Of a stretch of DNA of 64,000 nucleotides, positions 27,383 to 36,367 are shown piece after piece. The stretch spans positions 62,001-126,000 of the forward strand of contig NZ_SLXQ01000004.1 in NCBI RefSeq assembly GCF_004340875.1. The letters are read 5' to 3'. The notes beneath the pieces are model-generated. The model saw only the letters and a list, made by a program, of their open reading frames with translations, did not search any database and was not told the DNA's origin. This stretch comes from Tamaricihabitans halophyticus. Its GTDB lineage: Bacteria; Actinomycetota; Actinomycetes; Mycobacteriales; Pseudonocardiaceae. Within the stretch, counting starts at the first letter, position 1. Each line of letters opens with the position of its first letter. The position numbers were made by a program, and so were the translations under genes.

Positions 27383-28332
27383 GCGACGGCATCGGGTGAG
27401 CGCACCAACCGAGGGCGGCCGCCAACGCGTTCACTGGCGATCTCGGTCAACTCCGCAAGTACCGCGGCAATCGCCGGGTCCGCCGCACTCCCCTTTCGGG
27501 TCACCGTGAGCAATCGCCGCGTCGGAGAGTCCACAATAGACATCGGGGTGCGCACCACCGCAGGTTCCATCGGCAGGGGCGCCAACCGGGGAAGTAGCGC
27601 GATACCCAGCCCGTGACCCACCATTGTGGCCACCGCCGCCCATTCGAGCGCTTCGTGGACGATCGTTGGCGTGAACCCTGCTGTCGCGCACATCGCGACG
27701 ATCTCGGAACGACATGCCGTGCCGACCATGCTCACGATCCAGTCCTCCTCGGCGAGGTTGGCCAAGGTCAGATCGGTCCGGCCAGCAAGCGGATGATCCG
27801 GCGGAGTGAGCAGGTCGTAGGGGTCGTCGAGCAGCGGCCGCTGATCGAATCGAGCATCGCCCGCCGGTGGCCCTTCCGGGACCAGCATCGTGACCACCAG
27901 GTCGACCGAGCCAGAAAAGAGTAGGTCGAAGGACTCCGGCGGTTCCGACTCGCGGAGTCGTAGCCGCAACCCTGGCCACCGCTTGGCCAGTCGGACCACG
28001 GCCGGGACGAACAGCGCCGAGACGGCGGTGGTAATTCCGCTGAGCCACAGCTCCCCTACCGGTTCCGCGGAATCGGCGGTGCGCAGCTCGGCCTCGGCGC
28101 GCTGCCAGCGCTCCACGATCGCGTCGGCATGCTCGAGCAGCTTCCGAGCGGCCATGGTCAACCGGACGTTGCGCCCATGCGGTTCCAGCAGTACGACACC
28201 GAGCTCTCTGCCCAGCTGCCTTACCTGCTGAGAGGCGGCCGACGGGGTCAAATGAAGTGCCTCCGCCGCGGCGGTCACCGTCCCGTAGTAGGCAACCGCT
28301 CGGAGAACCCGGAGGCGGCGGAGGTCGATCAT
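27379..28332 (-). CDS. LysR-family transcriptional regulator
   Basis: Starting at ATG 28332 (MIDLRRLRVLRAV) the product is 317 residues. The helix-turn-helix is GTVTAAAEALHLTPSAASQQVRQL. A periplasmic-binding-like effector domain follows, with GHGLGIALLPRL near residue 230. An extended upstream frame adds 31 residues without similarity. No obvious divergent target gene is adjacent; the DUF6463 gene lies behind it in the same orientation. Target unknown. Confidence 0.88.
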   Translation of the reverse strand: MIDLRRLRVLRAVAYYGTVTAAAEALHLTPSAASQQVRQLGRELGVVLLEPHGRNVRLTMAARKLLEHADAIVERWQRAEAELRTADSAEPVGELWLSGITTAVSALFVPAVVRLAKRWPGLRLRLRESEPPESFDLLFSGSVDLVVTMLVPEGPPAGDARFDQRPLLDDPYDLLTPPDHPLAGRTDLTLANLAEEDWIVSMVGTACRSEIVAMCATAGFTPTIVHEALEWAAVATMVGHGLGIALLPRLAPLPMEPAVVRTPMSIVDSPTRRLLTVTRKGSAADPAIAAVLAELTEIASERVGGRPRLVRSPDAVA

Positions 28333-28388
28333 TGTTGGTGATTCTAACAATTCACGAGCAAACCTTAACCAGAAACATGGACGCTGAG

Positions 28389-28760
28389 CTATCTCTCCCG
28401 GATTGCTGACCTGCCGCGCCGCCATGCGGCCGCGCCAATCGCGGCAACCGCCCAGAACCCACTCGCTGGCATCGCCGCGCTGCCGAACAAGCCCGCGGTG
28501 ACCAAGGTGCGCCCCGCGGTGCGCTGCGCGGCCGCATCACCCGCGGACTCGGCGGAACGCAGCAATCGACCCGCCGTCCACAACGCAGGAGCGGCGGTGA
28601 GAAACCAGAACGCGGTGGCCCGGTCACCCCGCTCCGGAACCGCGTTGACGTACTTCCTCGCCGCGATCTCCGCCACCGCATCGCGGTACAGCGCGACGCC
28701 AACCCCGGCATGCGCGGCGGACACTGCTTGCAGCCACCACCCTGGCGTACGTCGAAACAT
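28389..28760 (-). CDS. DUF6463-like small membrane protein
   Basis: This 123-residue protein has about four hydrophobic helices. It has the pattern AVSAAHAGVGVALYRDAVAE, then RATAFWFLTAAPALWTAGRL, and finally FGSAAMPASGFWAVAAIG. The FWF and MP-SGFW motifs are those I associate with DUF6463 proteins. Function unknown. It diverges from a TetR regulator gene across about 160 bases, so it may be a TetR target. Confidence 0.7.
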   Translation of the reverse strand: MFRRTPGWWLQAVSAAHAGVGVALYRDAVAEIAARKYVNAVPERGDRATAFWFLTAAPALWTAGRLLRSAESAGDAAAQRTAGRTLVTAGLFGSAAMPASGFWAVAAIGAAAWRRGRSAIRER

Positions 28761-28885
28761 TCCCGCACCTCATTTCCTCGCCCGATCTCGAACGTAGATC
28801 CCCAGTCGATCCTGCCGCCGGCGACCACGCGGCTCAACACCGTCCAATGCCGACACGACCGCTCCACCATGCTATCTTGGGCATA

Positions 28886-28908
28886 TGACCAATTGGGCAG
28901 TTGACCAA
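28886..28908. promoter_or_regulatory. TGACCAA direct repeats before a TetR gene
   Basis: TGACCAA occurs at 28886-28892 and 28902-28908, 16 bases apart, and the first overlaps the palindrome CCAATTGG (28889-28896). They lie within 36 bases of the TetR start and in the region shared with the divergent membrane-protein gene. A likely binding site for the regulator. Confidence 0.4.
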
Positions 28909-28921
28909 GACAAGTTTGACG

Positions 28922-29515
28922 ATGACTAGCCCGCCGCCTTCGGCCGTGAAGCGCGGCGATGCGGTGCGTGGCAAGCTGCTGCGCGCCGCCGTCGAGTTGA
29001 TCGGCGAACGAGGCTGGACGGCCGTCAGTACGCGTACCGTCGCCGAGCGGGCCCAGGTCACCTCCGGCCTCGTGCACTACCACTTCGCCTCCCTGCAGGC
29101 ACTGCTCAGGGAAGCGGCGGTGGACACCATGCGCGCGACGCTCGGCGCGATGCGACCTGTCCTGACCGATGCGTCCGATCCCGTGGCCGGACTGCACGCA
29201 CTGTTCGCTGGGTTGGATCAACACACCGATGACGTGGTCTGGCTCGCGGTCACCGAGTCATATCTGGCCGCTACCCGAGACCCGGAACTGCGCAGCGCAT
29301 TGGCCGCGCTCATCGTCGAGTTCCGCGAAGAAGTAGCCAACCAACTGGACGACTGCGGTCACCGTCATCCCGCCGAGACCGCCGTGGTTCTCGCCGCCTT
29401 GATCGATGGCTTACTACTACATCGCATCTTCGACCCAAGGTTGTCCGCGGACACGACCCGGCCAGCCGTTGATCGCCTCCTCGATAGCCGCGGCAGGGGG
29501 ACAGCATGCGAGTAG
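28922..29515 (+). CDS. TetR-family transcriptional regulator
   Basis: From ATG 28922 the product is 197 residues; an in-frame TTG at 28901 lies inside a repeat element and is less likely. The helix-turn-helix is VSTRTVAERAQVTSGLVHYHFAS, with a normal TetR ligand domain after it. Its stop overlaps the start of the flavin monooxygenase gene by ten bases, so the two are co-translated. This suggests the monooxygenase is under its control. Confidence 0.9.
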   Translation: MTSPPPSAVKRGDAVRGKLLRAAVELIGERGWTAVSTRTVAERAQVTSGLVHYHFASLQALLREAAVDTMRATLGAMRPVLTDASDPVAGLHALFAGLDQHTDDVVWLAVTESYLAATRDPELRSALAALIVEFREEVANQLDDCGHRHPAETAVVLAALIDGLLLHRIFDPRLSADTTRPAVDRLLDSRGRGTACE

Positions 29516-30690
29516 TGATCTGCGGTGCCGGTATCGCCGGTCTCGCGGCGGCACGCTGGCTCGCCACGTTCGGCTGGGAGGTCACTGTCGTGGACCGAGC
29601 GGCCGGCTTACGTGACCAAGGATTCTCCCTGGATTTCTGGGGACTCGGCTACCAGGCTGCCGAACGTATGGGGATCCTGGCCGAACTCGAAGCGCGTAGC
29701 CACACGGTCAGCGAGTGGTGCTATCTGGACAGAAACGGCCACCCGACGGCCCACCTGGATCGAAGGCCGTTCCAGCAGGCCCAGGGTGGCGAACTGCTGA
29801 GTATTCGCCGTCCGGATATCGAACGGGTGCTGTATGACGCACTCGGCGACACCGTGGATCTCCGCTATCGCCATACGATTGACGCGATCGAGAATGGACC
29901 GGAGAAAGTCTGGGTGACGCTATCGGACGGTACGACGATCACCGCGGACCTGCTGATCGGCGCGGACGGCATCCATTCGGCCGTACGAAGGTTCGTCTTC
30001 GGCCCCGAGGAACGTTTCCTGCGTTACCTCGGCTTGCAGATGGCGGTATGGCAGTTCACCGATCGAGAGATCCATCGCAAGCTTCGCGATCGGTTCTGTT
30101 TTACCGATTCCTCCGACCAGCAGGTCGGCCTCTATGGTCAGGCCAGCGACCTCGTGGTCGCCTTCGCGGCGCACCGCACGCCCGATCCGGCGAGCCCGCC
30201 GGACGCCCAGGAAGCCATCCGCCAGGTCTACGGCGAACTAGGCTGGATCGTTCCGCGTGCGGTAGCGGCCTGCCCGCCATCGTCGGATGTCTACTACGAC
30301 CAGATGTCGCAGGTCGAGCTGCCGCGGTGGAGCAGCGGACGCGTGGGCCTACTCGGCGATGCCTGCGGCGCCGTCACTCCGCTAGCCAGCCAGGGCGCTT
30401 CGCTGGCCATGGCCGGCGCCTACCTGCTTACCGAGCTGCTGAGTCGGACCCGGTCGATCGATGCGGCGCTTTCCCACTACCAGCGGATCTGGCAACCGAT
30501 CGTCGCGGCGCGCCAGCGCGGCGCCCGTCGAGGCATCCGGTGGTTCCTACCCGAGTCAGCAAGGGACGTGCGGATTCGCCGGGCAGGCGCGCGGCTCGCC
30601 GGACTGCCCGGCGCCAGCACACTGATCAGGAACCTCGTCGCTGGGTGGCGCGCACCGCGTATCGATGACCTGGTTACCAGTCCACAATGA
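29506..30690 (+). CDS. FAD-dependent monooxygenase (PHBH/tetracycline hydroxylase-like)
   Basis: The protein is 394 residues. The FAD Rossmann motif is VVICGAGIAGLAAARWLATFG. The DG-like motif is LLIGADGIHSAVRRFVFG near residue 150, and GDACGAVTPLASQGASLAMAG near residue 285 binds the flavin ribityl chain. Such enzymes hydroxylate aromatic or polyketide compounds with NAD(P)H. Translationally coupled to the TetR gene upstream, it could be a xenobiotic- or antibiotic-modifying enzyme. It converges with lysE. Confidence 0.9.
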   Translation: MRVVICGAGIAGLAAARWLATFGWEVTVVDRAAGLRDQGFSLDFWGLGYQAAERMGILAELEARSHTVSEWCYLDRNGHPTAHLDRRPFQQAQGGELLSIRRPDIERVLYDALGDTVDLRYRHTIDAIENGPEKVWVTLSDGTTITADLLIGADGIHSAVRRFVFGPEERFLRYLGLQMAVWQFTDREIHRKLRDRFCFTDSSDQQVGLYGQASDLVVAFAAHRTPDPASPPDAQEAIRQVYGELGWIVPRAVAACPPSSDVYYDQMSQVELPRWSSGRVGLLGDACGAVTPLASQGASLAMAGAYLLTELLSRTRSIDAALSHYQRIWQPIVAARQRGARRGIRWFLPESARDVRIRRAGARLAGLPGASTLIRNLVAGWRAPRIDDLVTSPQ

Positions 30691-30717
30691 ACCGACACCG
30701 CGGCCACGGGCCACGTG

Positions 30718-31329
30718 TCAGGCGCGCGCGATCAACAGCGCGCCAAGCGTCAACATGGTCGCGGCGACGAAACCGTCCACGATGCGCCAGGCTAATGGTT
30801 TGCGGAAGACGTTGCTCAACAGGCGGGCACCGAAGCCGAGCGCGAGAAACCAACTGAGGCTGGCCAGTACCGCTCCCAACCCGAACATCCAGCGCAGCTC
30901 GCCGCGTGCGGCCGCTACCGAACCGAGCAGCAGCACGGTGTCCAGATAGACGTGCGGGTTCAGCCAGGTCATCGCCAGGCAGGCAGCGACAGCCCGACGC
31001 CGCGAGCGCACCGAACCGCCGTCAACTTCCAGTGCGGCCGAACGGAAAACCCGCCGTCCGGCAAGTAAGCCGTAGCAGATCAGGAAGCCGCCGCCGACGA
31101 TCGCGACGGCGGTCAACGCGGCGGGCCACGCCGCCACCACCGCGCCAACCCCGGCGACACCCAGGATGATCAGCACCGCGTCGGAAAGCGCGCAGATCGT
31201 CACCACCGCGACCACCGCTTCACGGCGGATGCCCTGACGTAGCACGAAGGCGTTCTGCGCGCCGATGGCAACGATCAGCGAAAGTCCCGCCCCAAAGCCA
31301 GCCCCTACCGCGAGCACCGTGGGTCCCAT
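30718..31329 (-). CDS. LysE/ArgO-family amino-acid exporter
   Basis: From ATG 31329 the protein is 203 residues; a TTG at 31350 is an alternative. Family motifs are GLSLIVAIGAQNAFVLRQG at the N-terminus and AMTWLNPHVYLDTVLLLG near residue 125, with six predicted membrane helices. LysE exports lysine or arginine when they accumulate. It diverges from a LysG/ArgP-type regulator gene, the classical arrangement. The substrate is inferred from that pairing. Confidence 0.92.
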   Translation of the reverse strand: MGPTVLAVGAGFGAGLSLIVAIGAQNAFVLRQGIRREAVVAVVTICALSDAVLIILGVAGVGAVVAAWPAALTAVAIVGGGFLICYGLLAGRRVFRSAALEVDGGSVRSRRRAVAACLAMTWLNPHVYLDTVLLLGSVAAARGELRWMFGLGAVLASLSWFLALGFGARLLSNVFRKPLAWRIVDGFVAATMLTLGALLIARA

Positions 31330-31395
31330 TCGCGCAAGGCTAAGAAGCAACTGGGCACCAGTACAGCTAAAGATTCTTACGTATCATTAGCGACT

Positions 31396-32298
31396 GTGAT
31401 GTCAGAGCTGGCCCCCGACCAACTGCGCACCCTGCTCGCGGTCGTCGAACACGGTACCTTCGACGCGGCCGCCCACGCGCTACACGTGACTCCCTCCGCG
31501 GTAAGTCAACGACTCAAAGCGCTCGAACACGGCACCGGGCGAGTGCTGGTGCGGCGCAGCAAGCCAGTGCGGCTCACCGAATCCGGCCAGATCCTTGTTC
31601 GCTATGCCCGTCAGCTCGCCCAACTCGAGCACGACGCACGCGCTGAACTCGGGCTGACCAGGCAGCACGGTCCGGCTCGGCTCCCCATCGCGGTCAACGC
31701 GGACTCGCTAGCCACCTGGTTCCTGCCCGCGATCACGAACATGCCTGCCGAATCGGGGTTCTGCGTTGAACTACATCGCGAAGACCAGAGCACCACCACC
31801 GAGTTGTTGCGGGCCGGACTGGTACTTGCCGCCGTCACCTCAGCGGTGGAACCGGTCACCGGCTGCACGGTGCGGCGGCTCGGCCGGATGCGCTACCTGC
31901 CGACGGCCAGTCCAGGACTCATTGCTCGCTGGCTCCCCGACTGGCCGGCGGTACCGCTCACGACAACGTTGCCGGCCACGCCACTGGTCGCATTCGACCG
32001 CAACGACGACCTGCAGGACCAGTTCCTGCGCGAGCTCGGACATACCGGGACCACGATGCGACATCTCGTACCGTCCTCCGAGGGCTTCGTTGAGGCCATC
32101 GCGTCCGGCATGGGCTGGGGAATGGTGCCCGAACCGCAGGCGCTACCCCACCTGGCCACCGGCGCGCTGATCAACCTCGACACCGAGCGGGCGATCGATG
32201 TACCGCTGTTCTGGCAGCAGTGGAAACTTGATTCACCACCGCTCACTGCGACCGCCCGGGCCGTGGCCAACGCCGCAAGCCGGGCGTTACGCGACTAG
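31396..32298 (+). CDS. lysG: LysG/ArgP-type LysR regulator of lysE
   Basis: The 300-residue regulator has the helix-turn-helix TFDAAAHALHVTPSAVSQRLKALE and the ArgP/LysG-type ADSLATWFLPAITNM segment near residue 100. In Corynebacterium LysG activates lysE with lysine, arginine or histidine as co-inducer. The 66-base space to lysE contains AT-rich sequence suited to a LysG site. A second ATG (31399) could also be the start. Confidence 0.92.
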   Translation: MMSELAPDQLRTLLAVVEHGTFDAAAHALHVTPSAVSQRLKALEHGTGRVLVRRSKPVRLTESGQILVRYARQLAQLEHDARAELGLTRQHGPARLPIAVNADSLATWFLPAITNMPAESGFCVELHREDQSTTTELLRAGLVLAAVTSAVEPVTGCTVRRLGRMRYLPTASPGLIARWLPDWPAVPLTTTLPATPLVAFDRNDDLQDQFLRELGHTGTTMRHLVPSSEGFVEAIASGMGWGMVPEPQALPHLATGALINLDTERAIDVPLFWQQWKLDSPPLTATARAVANAASRALRD

Positions 32299-32324
32299 CG
32301 AGCGATGACGGACCCTGGCCCGTT

Positions 32325-33032
32325 TCAGCCGTCGACCTGAGTCAGCGCCTCGACGATCGTCGAACTGAGCTCCGCGGGTTTCGTGAACTGCGGCCAATGT
32401 CCGGTTGGCAGGTGCACGAAGGTGGCATCGCGCACTCTGGCGAGTTCCGCGACGAACGGGTCTCCGCTTTCGATCAACTCCCGAATCACGTCTACGGAAA
32501 ACTCGCAGGCGATCACGGTAATCGGCACATCGTAACGGCGAGAATCGCGGAGTACCTGCGGATCGGTGGCTACCCTCGCCGGAGTTGGCACCGCTTTCGC
32601 CCGGAACTCGGCGCGGATCTCGTCGTCCATGTCAACGAGATCCTCATCCCCGAAAAACGACCAATCGGGCAGCGGTATCTCGCCATCCACAACGGGCAGT
32701 TCCTCGTTGATCGCGACACCCGCACCGAGCGGCAGCGAGTCCACGTAGATCACCCTGGCGACGGCATCCGGCCGTGCGTCCACGACGGAATGCGCGACCG
32801 CGCCCCCGCCACTGTGACCCACGAGCACGACGGGTTTCCCGAGCCGATCGATGAGCGCCACGACGGCGGCAACGTGGTCAGCGAGACCGATATCGGACCG
32901 GTCATCGTCGACGGCGTCGAGGCCGGGAGGCGTCACCGGGTGCGTACGGTGGCCAGCGGCCTCGATCGCCGGCACGATCGCGTTCCAGGATTCACCCCGT
33001 AACCAGAAACCGGGAATCATGATTACGTCCAT
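32325..33032 (-). CDS. Alpha/beta hydrolase
   Basis: Starting at ATG 33032 (MDVIMIPGFWLRGESW) the protein is 235 residues. The nucleophile elbow is VLVGHSGGGAVAHSV near residue 78; PTGHWPQFTKP near the end supplies the catalytic histidine. The short, lid-poor form resembles small esterases of the AB_hydrolase_6 group. No signal peptide. The frame upstream contains tandem repeats and is not part of the protein. It converges with lysG. Confidence 0.88.
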   Translation of the reverse strand: MDVIMIPGFWLRGESWNAIVPAIEAAGHRTHPVTPPGLDAVDDDRSDIGLADHVAAVVALIDRLGKPVVLVGHSGGGAVAHSVVDARPDAVARVIYVDSLPLGAGVAINEELPVVDGEIPLPDWSFFGDEDLVDMDDEIRAEFRAKAVPTPARVATDPQVLRDSRRYDVPITVIACEFSVDVIRELIESGDPFVAELARVRDATFVHLPTGHWPQFTKPAELSSTIVEALTQVDG

Positions 33033-33109
33033 GGCTCGCGACGGTACTCCCGGCCACGGACAAAAACCCCGGGTTTCGCCTACCGCGACCACACGCCCGC
33101 GGTAACCGT

Positions 33110-33141
33110 GTTTCCTGTGGACATCGTTTCCTGGGGACATC
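33110..33141. repeat. Tandem 16-bp repeat upstream of a hydrolase gene
   Basis: GTTTCCTGTGGACATC (33110-33125) is followed at once by GTTTCCTGGGGACATC (33126-33141), one mismatch, and a third partial TTTCCTGG at 33151-33158. The array lies about 80 bases before the hydrolase start. It could be a regulator-binding array or simple slippage. Confidence 0.6.
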
Positions 33142-33259
33142 GTGGAGACCTTTCCTGGCTGTCACGAAGTGGCCGCCGGTCCCGTCCTAGGGGTGCGGGG
33201 AAGCCACAGCGTCCGAGGCGAACCGCCGACCGGGTTATGGGCAGAGGAGTGCGTTTATC

Positions 33260-33613
33260 GTGATCGATCCGTGGTGGCCGCTCGCCGCGCTGGCGTTCGT
33301 GCAGCTGGGTGACGGCGTGTTGTGTATCCAGCCGGTCAGCTTCATCCGCAAGTGCCTCGTCGATGTTCGTTTCCCGCAGCGCTTCTGGTGGCTACTTCCG
33401 GTGCTGAAGTTCGCCGCTGCCGCCGGGCTCGTAGTCGGCATCTGGTTCACACCGCTGGCGATTCTCACCAGCGCGGCACTTACCTGCTATTTCGTCATCG
33501 CGCTCGCCGCGCATGTCCACGCGCGCGATTTCGGCCGCAACCTGTTCGTCAACTGCACCGGCATGCTGTTGGCATCCGCGGCCACCCTCACCTTTGTGCT
33601 CATCGCTGGTTGA
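33260..33613 (+). CDS. DoxX-like membrane protein
   Basis: The 117-residue protein starts at GTG 33260 after AGAGGAG. It has four hydrophobic helices. It begins LAALAFVQLGDGVLC, continues RFPQRFWWLLPVLKFAAAAGL, and has CYFVIALAAHVHARDF followed by a last helix. The FWW-PVLKFAAA pattern is typical of the DoxX-like PF13564 group. Function not established. Isolated between the hydrolase and the aldehyde dehydrogenase. Confidence 0.8.
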   Translation: MIDPWWPLAALAFVQLGDGVLCIQPVSFIRKCLVDVRFPQRFWWLLPVLKFAAAAGLVVGIWFTPLAILTSAALTCYFVIALAAHVHARDFGRNLFVNCTGMLLASAATLTFVLIAG

Positions 33614-33659
33614 CCGAGCGCACACCGCGCTTGCTCGCCGGGCCATCGCCGGCCTAGCC

Positions 33660-33676
33660 TACTGGTCGGACCAGTA
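33660..33676. promoter_or_regulatory. Perfect FadR/GntR-type palindrome before the aldehyde dehydrogenase gene
   Basis: TACTGGTC-G-GACCAGTA is a perfect 8-bp inverted repeat around one base, 28 bases upstream of ATG 33704. It closely resembles the E. coli FadR operator core CTGGTCNGACC. It overlaps where the promoter or leader should be. A GntR/FCD regulator is encoded at 37877, but is not adjacent. Confidence 0.65.
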
Positions 33677-33703
33677 ATCCAGATCGACGAGGAAGCGGTG
33701 CGC

Positions 33704-35170
33704 ATGGTCGTTCAGCCGGGCCCTACGGTCACTCTCCCCTGTCCGCCGGGGTTGCCCATCGGTACCGAGTGGCGACACGTCCAGGCAGGCGCACCAGTCC
33801 GCTTCCCGTACAACGGTCATCAGGTCGCCACCGCCCCCGTGGGCACCGCGACCGAGGCCGCCGCCGCGCTGGATGCCGGCGCCACGGCCGTACGCCCCTT
33901 CGGCAAGCTCAGTTCCGGGGCCAGGCGCGCGATCTGCCTCGATGTCCGTGCCGAGTTGGCCGCCCACCAGGACGACTTCATCGACGTGCTGATCGCCGAG
34001 ACCGGAAAGCCGCGCAAGGACTGCGCCACCGAAGTGACACGCGCGCTGTTCACCTGGGACGCCGCCGCCGAAGAAGTCGCCAGGCTGCACGGGGAAACCG
34101 TGCCGCTGGACAGCCAGCCGGCCGGCGAAGGACTGTTCGGGTTCTGGACCCGCCGGCCGATCGGCTTGGTCGTCGGCATCGCGGGTTTCAACTATCCGCT
34201 GCTGCTCGCCTCGCACAAGGTCGCACCGGCGATCGCGGCCGGCTGCCCGGTGATCTGCAAACCAGCGCCGGCGACGCCGCTCGCGACGCTCTGGTTGACG
34301 GATATCGCGCGGCGCGCGGCACAGCGGCACGGCGCGCCGGTTTCCGCGATACAGGTGGTCACCGGGGATGCCGCCGTTGGCAACCAGCTGGTCAGTGATC
34401 AACGAGTGGGCGCCGTTTCGTTCACCGGCTCGGCCTCCGTAGGACACCGGATCGCCAGGGATGCCGCGCCCCGCAAGACCTTGCTGGAACTCGGTTCCAA
34501 TGCGGCGCTGGTGGTCGCCTCGGACGGCGATCTCGATCGGGCGGCCGATGCGGTGCTTCGTGGCGGTTTCTACGGCAACGGTCAGGCATGCATTTCCGTG
34601 CAGCGGGTCCTCGTCTGCGCCTCGATCCGCGACGAGTTCCTCGCGAAGCTGACCGAACGGATCGGCGACCTCGTGGTCGGCGATCCCCGCGCGCCGGAGA
34701 CGGATGTCGCCGCTCTCATCGATGCCGCGGCCACCGAGCGGGTGCTGGACTGGATCGACGCCGCACAGCGGTCCGGCGGCACGCTGTTGCATGGCGGCGC
34801 GGTTCGCGATGGCGCCGTCGAGCCCACGGTTCTCGTGGACGTCCCGGAAACGGCATTGGCCTGGTGCGAGGAGGTTTTCGGGCCGGTCGTCTGCGTCCGA
34901 ACGGTCGCGGATGTGGATGCTGCGTTAGCGTCGGTCAACCGTTCCCGCTATGGCCTGCACGCCAGCATCTTCACCCGCTCGCTCGCTACCGCGTTCCGGG
35001 CGATCGACGAACTCGACGTGGGCGGTGTGGTCGTCAACGAGGTGCCAGGTTTCCGCTCGGACATCATGCCGTACGGCGGCGTGAAGGATTCCGGGATTGG
35101 CAGGGAGGGGCCGCGCTTCGCGATCGAGGAACTCACGGTGACCAGGATGGCCGTCCTGCGAACCGAATGA
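33704..35170 (+). CDS. Aldehyde dehydrogenase family protein
   Basis: From ATG 33704 the protein is 488 residues; GTG 33698 is too close to the GAGGAAG ribosome site. Family landmarks are GIAGFNYPLLLASHKVAPA near residue 160, SFTGSASVGHRIA near 240, the glutamate loop LLELGSNAALVV near 262 and the catalytic cysteine in YGNGQACISVQR near 293. ELGSNAA replaces the usual ELGGNAP. It oxidises an aldehyde to an acid with NAD(P); the substrate is not clear. The C-terminal YGGVKDSGIGREGP is standard. It converges with the hydrolase gene downstream. Confidence 0.92.
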   Translation: MVVQPGPTVTLPCPPGLPIGTEWRHVQAGAPVRFPYNGHQVATAPVGTATEAAAALDAGATAVRPFGKLSSGARRAICLDVRAELAAHQDDFIDVLIAETGKPRKDCATEVTRALFTWDAAAEEVARLHGETVPLDSQPAGEGLFGFWTRRPIGLVVGIAGFNYPLLLASHKVAPAIAAGCPVICKPAPATPLATLWLTDIARRAAQRHGAPVSAIQVVTGDAAVGNQLVSDQRVGAVSFTGSASVGHRIARDAAPRKTLLELGSNAALVVASDGDLDRAADAVLRGGFYGNGQACISVQRVLVCASIRDEFLAKLTERIGDLVVGDPRAPETDVAALIDAAATERVLDWIDAAQRSGGTLLHGGAVRDGAVEPTVLVDVPETALAWCEEVFGPVVCVRTVADVDAALASVNRSRYGLHASIFTRSLATAFRAIDELDVGGVVVNEVPGFRSDIMPYGGVKDSGIGREGPRFAIEELTVTRMAVLRTE

Positions 35171-35175
35171 ACTGG

Positions 35176-36327
35176 CTACAGGTCACGCAGCAACGGTCCT
35201 AGCTGACCAACCGCGTCAGCGAGCCATTGCGCCGGACGCTCCGCCGGCCACAGCGCGTGGTGCAACCACGCTAGCGCCGCCGGGAGAACCACCGGGAGTC
35301 GTTCCGTCGCGCAATGACCCGCGTCCGCAACCAGCCACGCGGCCGCGTTGGGGAGTCCAGCGAACACCGTGGTGTCCCGTTCGGACACATACGGATCGGC
35401 TGCACCGTTGACCGCCAGCAACGCTCCCCGCGGAGCACTGTCGAGCAGTCCTTGCCGACGCAACGAAAAGTCCTCGGCGAATCGTGCCGCGTCGAGCGAT
35501 GTGGGCAGACCGGACAGGCCAAGGACGTTGCCGAGGATGCCGGGCATGCCGTTCGGCAGTGCGCTGATATCCATCGGGGAACCGGTCGCGCCCACCGGGC
35601 CACCGAGATCAACCGCGGCGTCGATACGACCGGTGAATGCCAGTTTCACCGCCCAGTGCCCGCCGAAACTCACGCCAAGGGACCCAGTACGCGTCACCCC
35701 GAATCGGTGGGCAAGATCGGCCACGACCTCCGCAAGGATCTCGTCGACGGCTGGAGCGAGCGGAACCTCCGATTCGCCGGTTCCCGGCATATCCACCACG
35801 GCGACCACCGTCCCGGGAAACTTCGCGGCCGCCATGGCCATCCGGTGCAGTTCGACTTTCCAGGTGTCCACCCCGCCACAGATCAGCACCAGCGAACGCG
35901 GGCTTTCGTCCGCATCCCGCCAGATGTGTACTGGGACCGTGGTGGTCTCCGCCCGGTAGGTGACGTCAAGTGTCAACCGTTCGAAGCTGGCCGTGCACTG
36001 CGCCGCCGCTCGCTGGTAGCAACTGAGCTGTCGCTGATACGCCGCGCGGCGTTCCGGCGTGACGATAGTGGGGAATCTCGCCGCCCCCCAACACATCGCC
36101 GCGGTCAGCCACTCTTCGGTAGCTTCGGCCGCGCGTGCCTGCTCGGACCAGACCGAGACCCAGCCAGCTGGACCCGCGTCCCACATATCCGCGATGCGTT
36201 CACGTGCCCGGGTTATCACCTCAGCGGGAACTCCCCACCCAGCGAACTGCCTGGCGCGTTCGCCGAAAAACTCCGACAGCTCGACGGGGAACTCAAACTT
36301 GTTCGGCACGGGGTTCAATATAGGCAA
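35176..36327 (-). CDS. FrsA-like alpha/beta hydrolase
   Basis: The 383-residue protein has an N-terminal helical cap region (about 1-140) followed by an alpha/beta hydrolase core with VLICGGVDTWK, the VDMPGTGES loop, the nucleophile GVSFGGHWAVKLA near residue 220 and DAGHCATERL near 345. The two-part build matches FrsA/2,6-dihydropseudooxynicotine hydrolase-like enzymes (DUF1100). Some of these cut C-C bonds in aromatic-derived diketones. No partner gene is evident. Confidence 0.85.
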   Translation of the reverse strand: MPILNPVPNKFEFPVELSEFFGERARQFAGWGVPAEVITRARERIADMWDAGPAGWVSVWSEQARAAEATEEWLTAAMCWGAARFPTIVTPERRAAYQRQLSCYQRAAAQCTASFERLTLDVTYRAETTTVPVHIWRDADESPRSLVLICGGVDTWKVELHRMAMAAAKFPGTVVAVVDMPGTGESEVPLAPAVDEILAEVVADLAHRFGVTRTGSLGVSFGGHWAVKLAFTGRIDAAVDLGGPVGATGSPMDISALPNGMPGILGNVLGLSGLPTSLDAARFAEDFSLRRQGLLDSAPRGALLAVNGAADPYVSERDTTVFAGLPNAAAWLVADAGHCATERLPVVLPAALAWLHHALWPAERPAQWLADAVGQLGPLLRDL

Positions 36328-36367
36328 CTCGCGCCCGAGGGGCAGCCGAATACTCGCGATACTGGCG

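Noticed and set aside
33659-34792. 377-codon minus-strand frame across the aldehyde dehydrogenase
   Set aside because: The plus-strand dehydrogenase has all family motifs; the antisense frame is arginine/glycine-rich shadow sequence.
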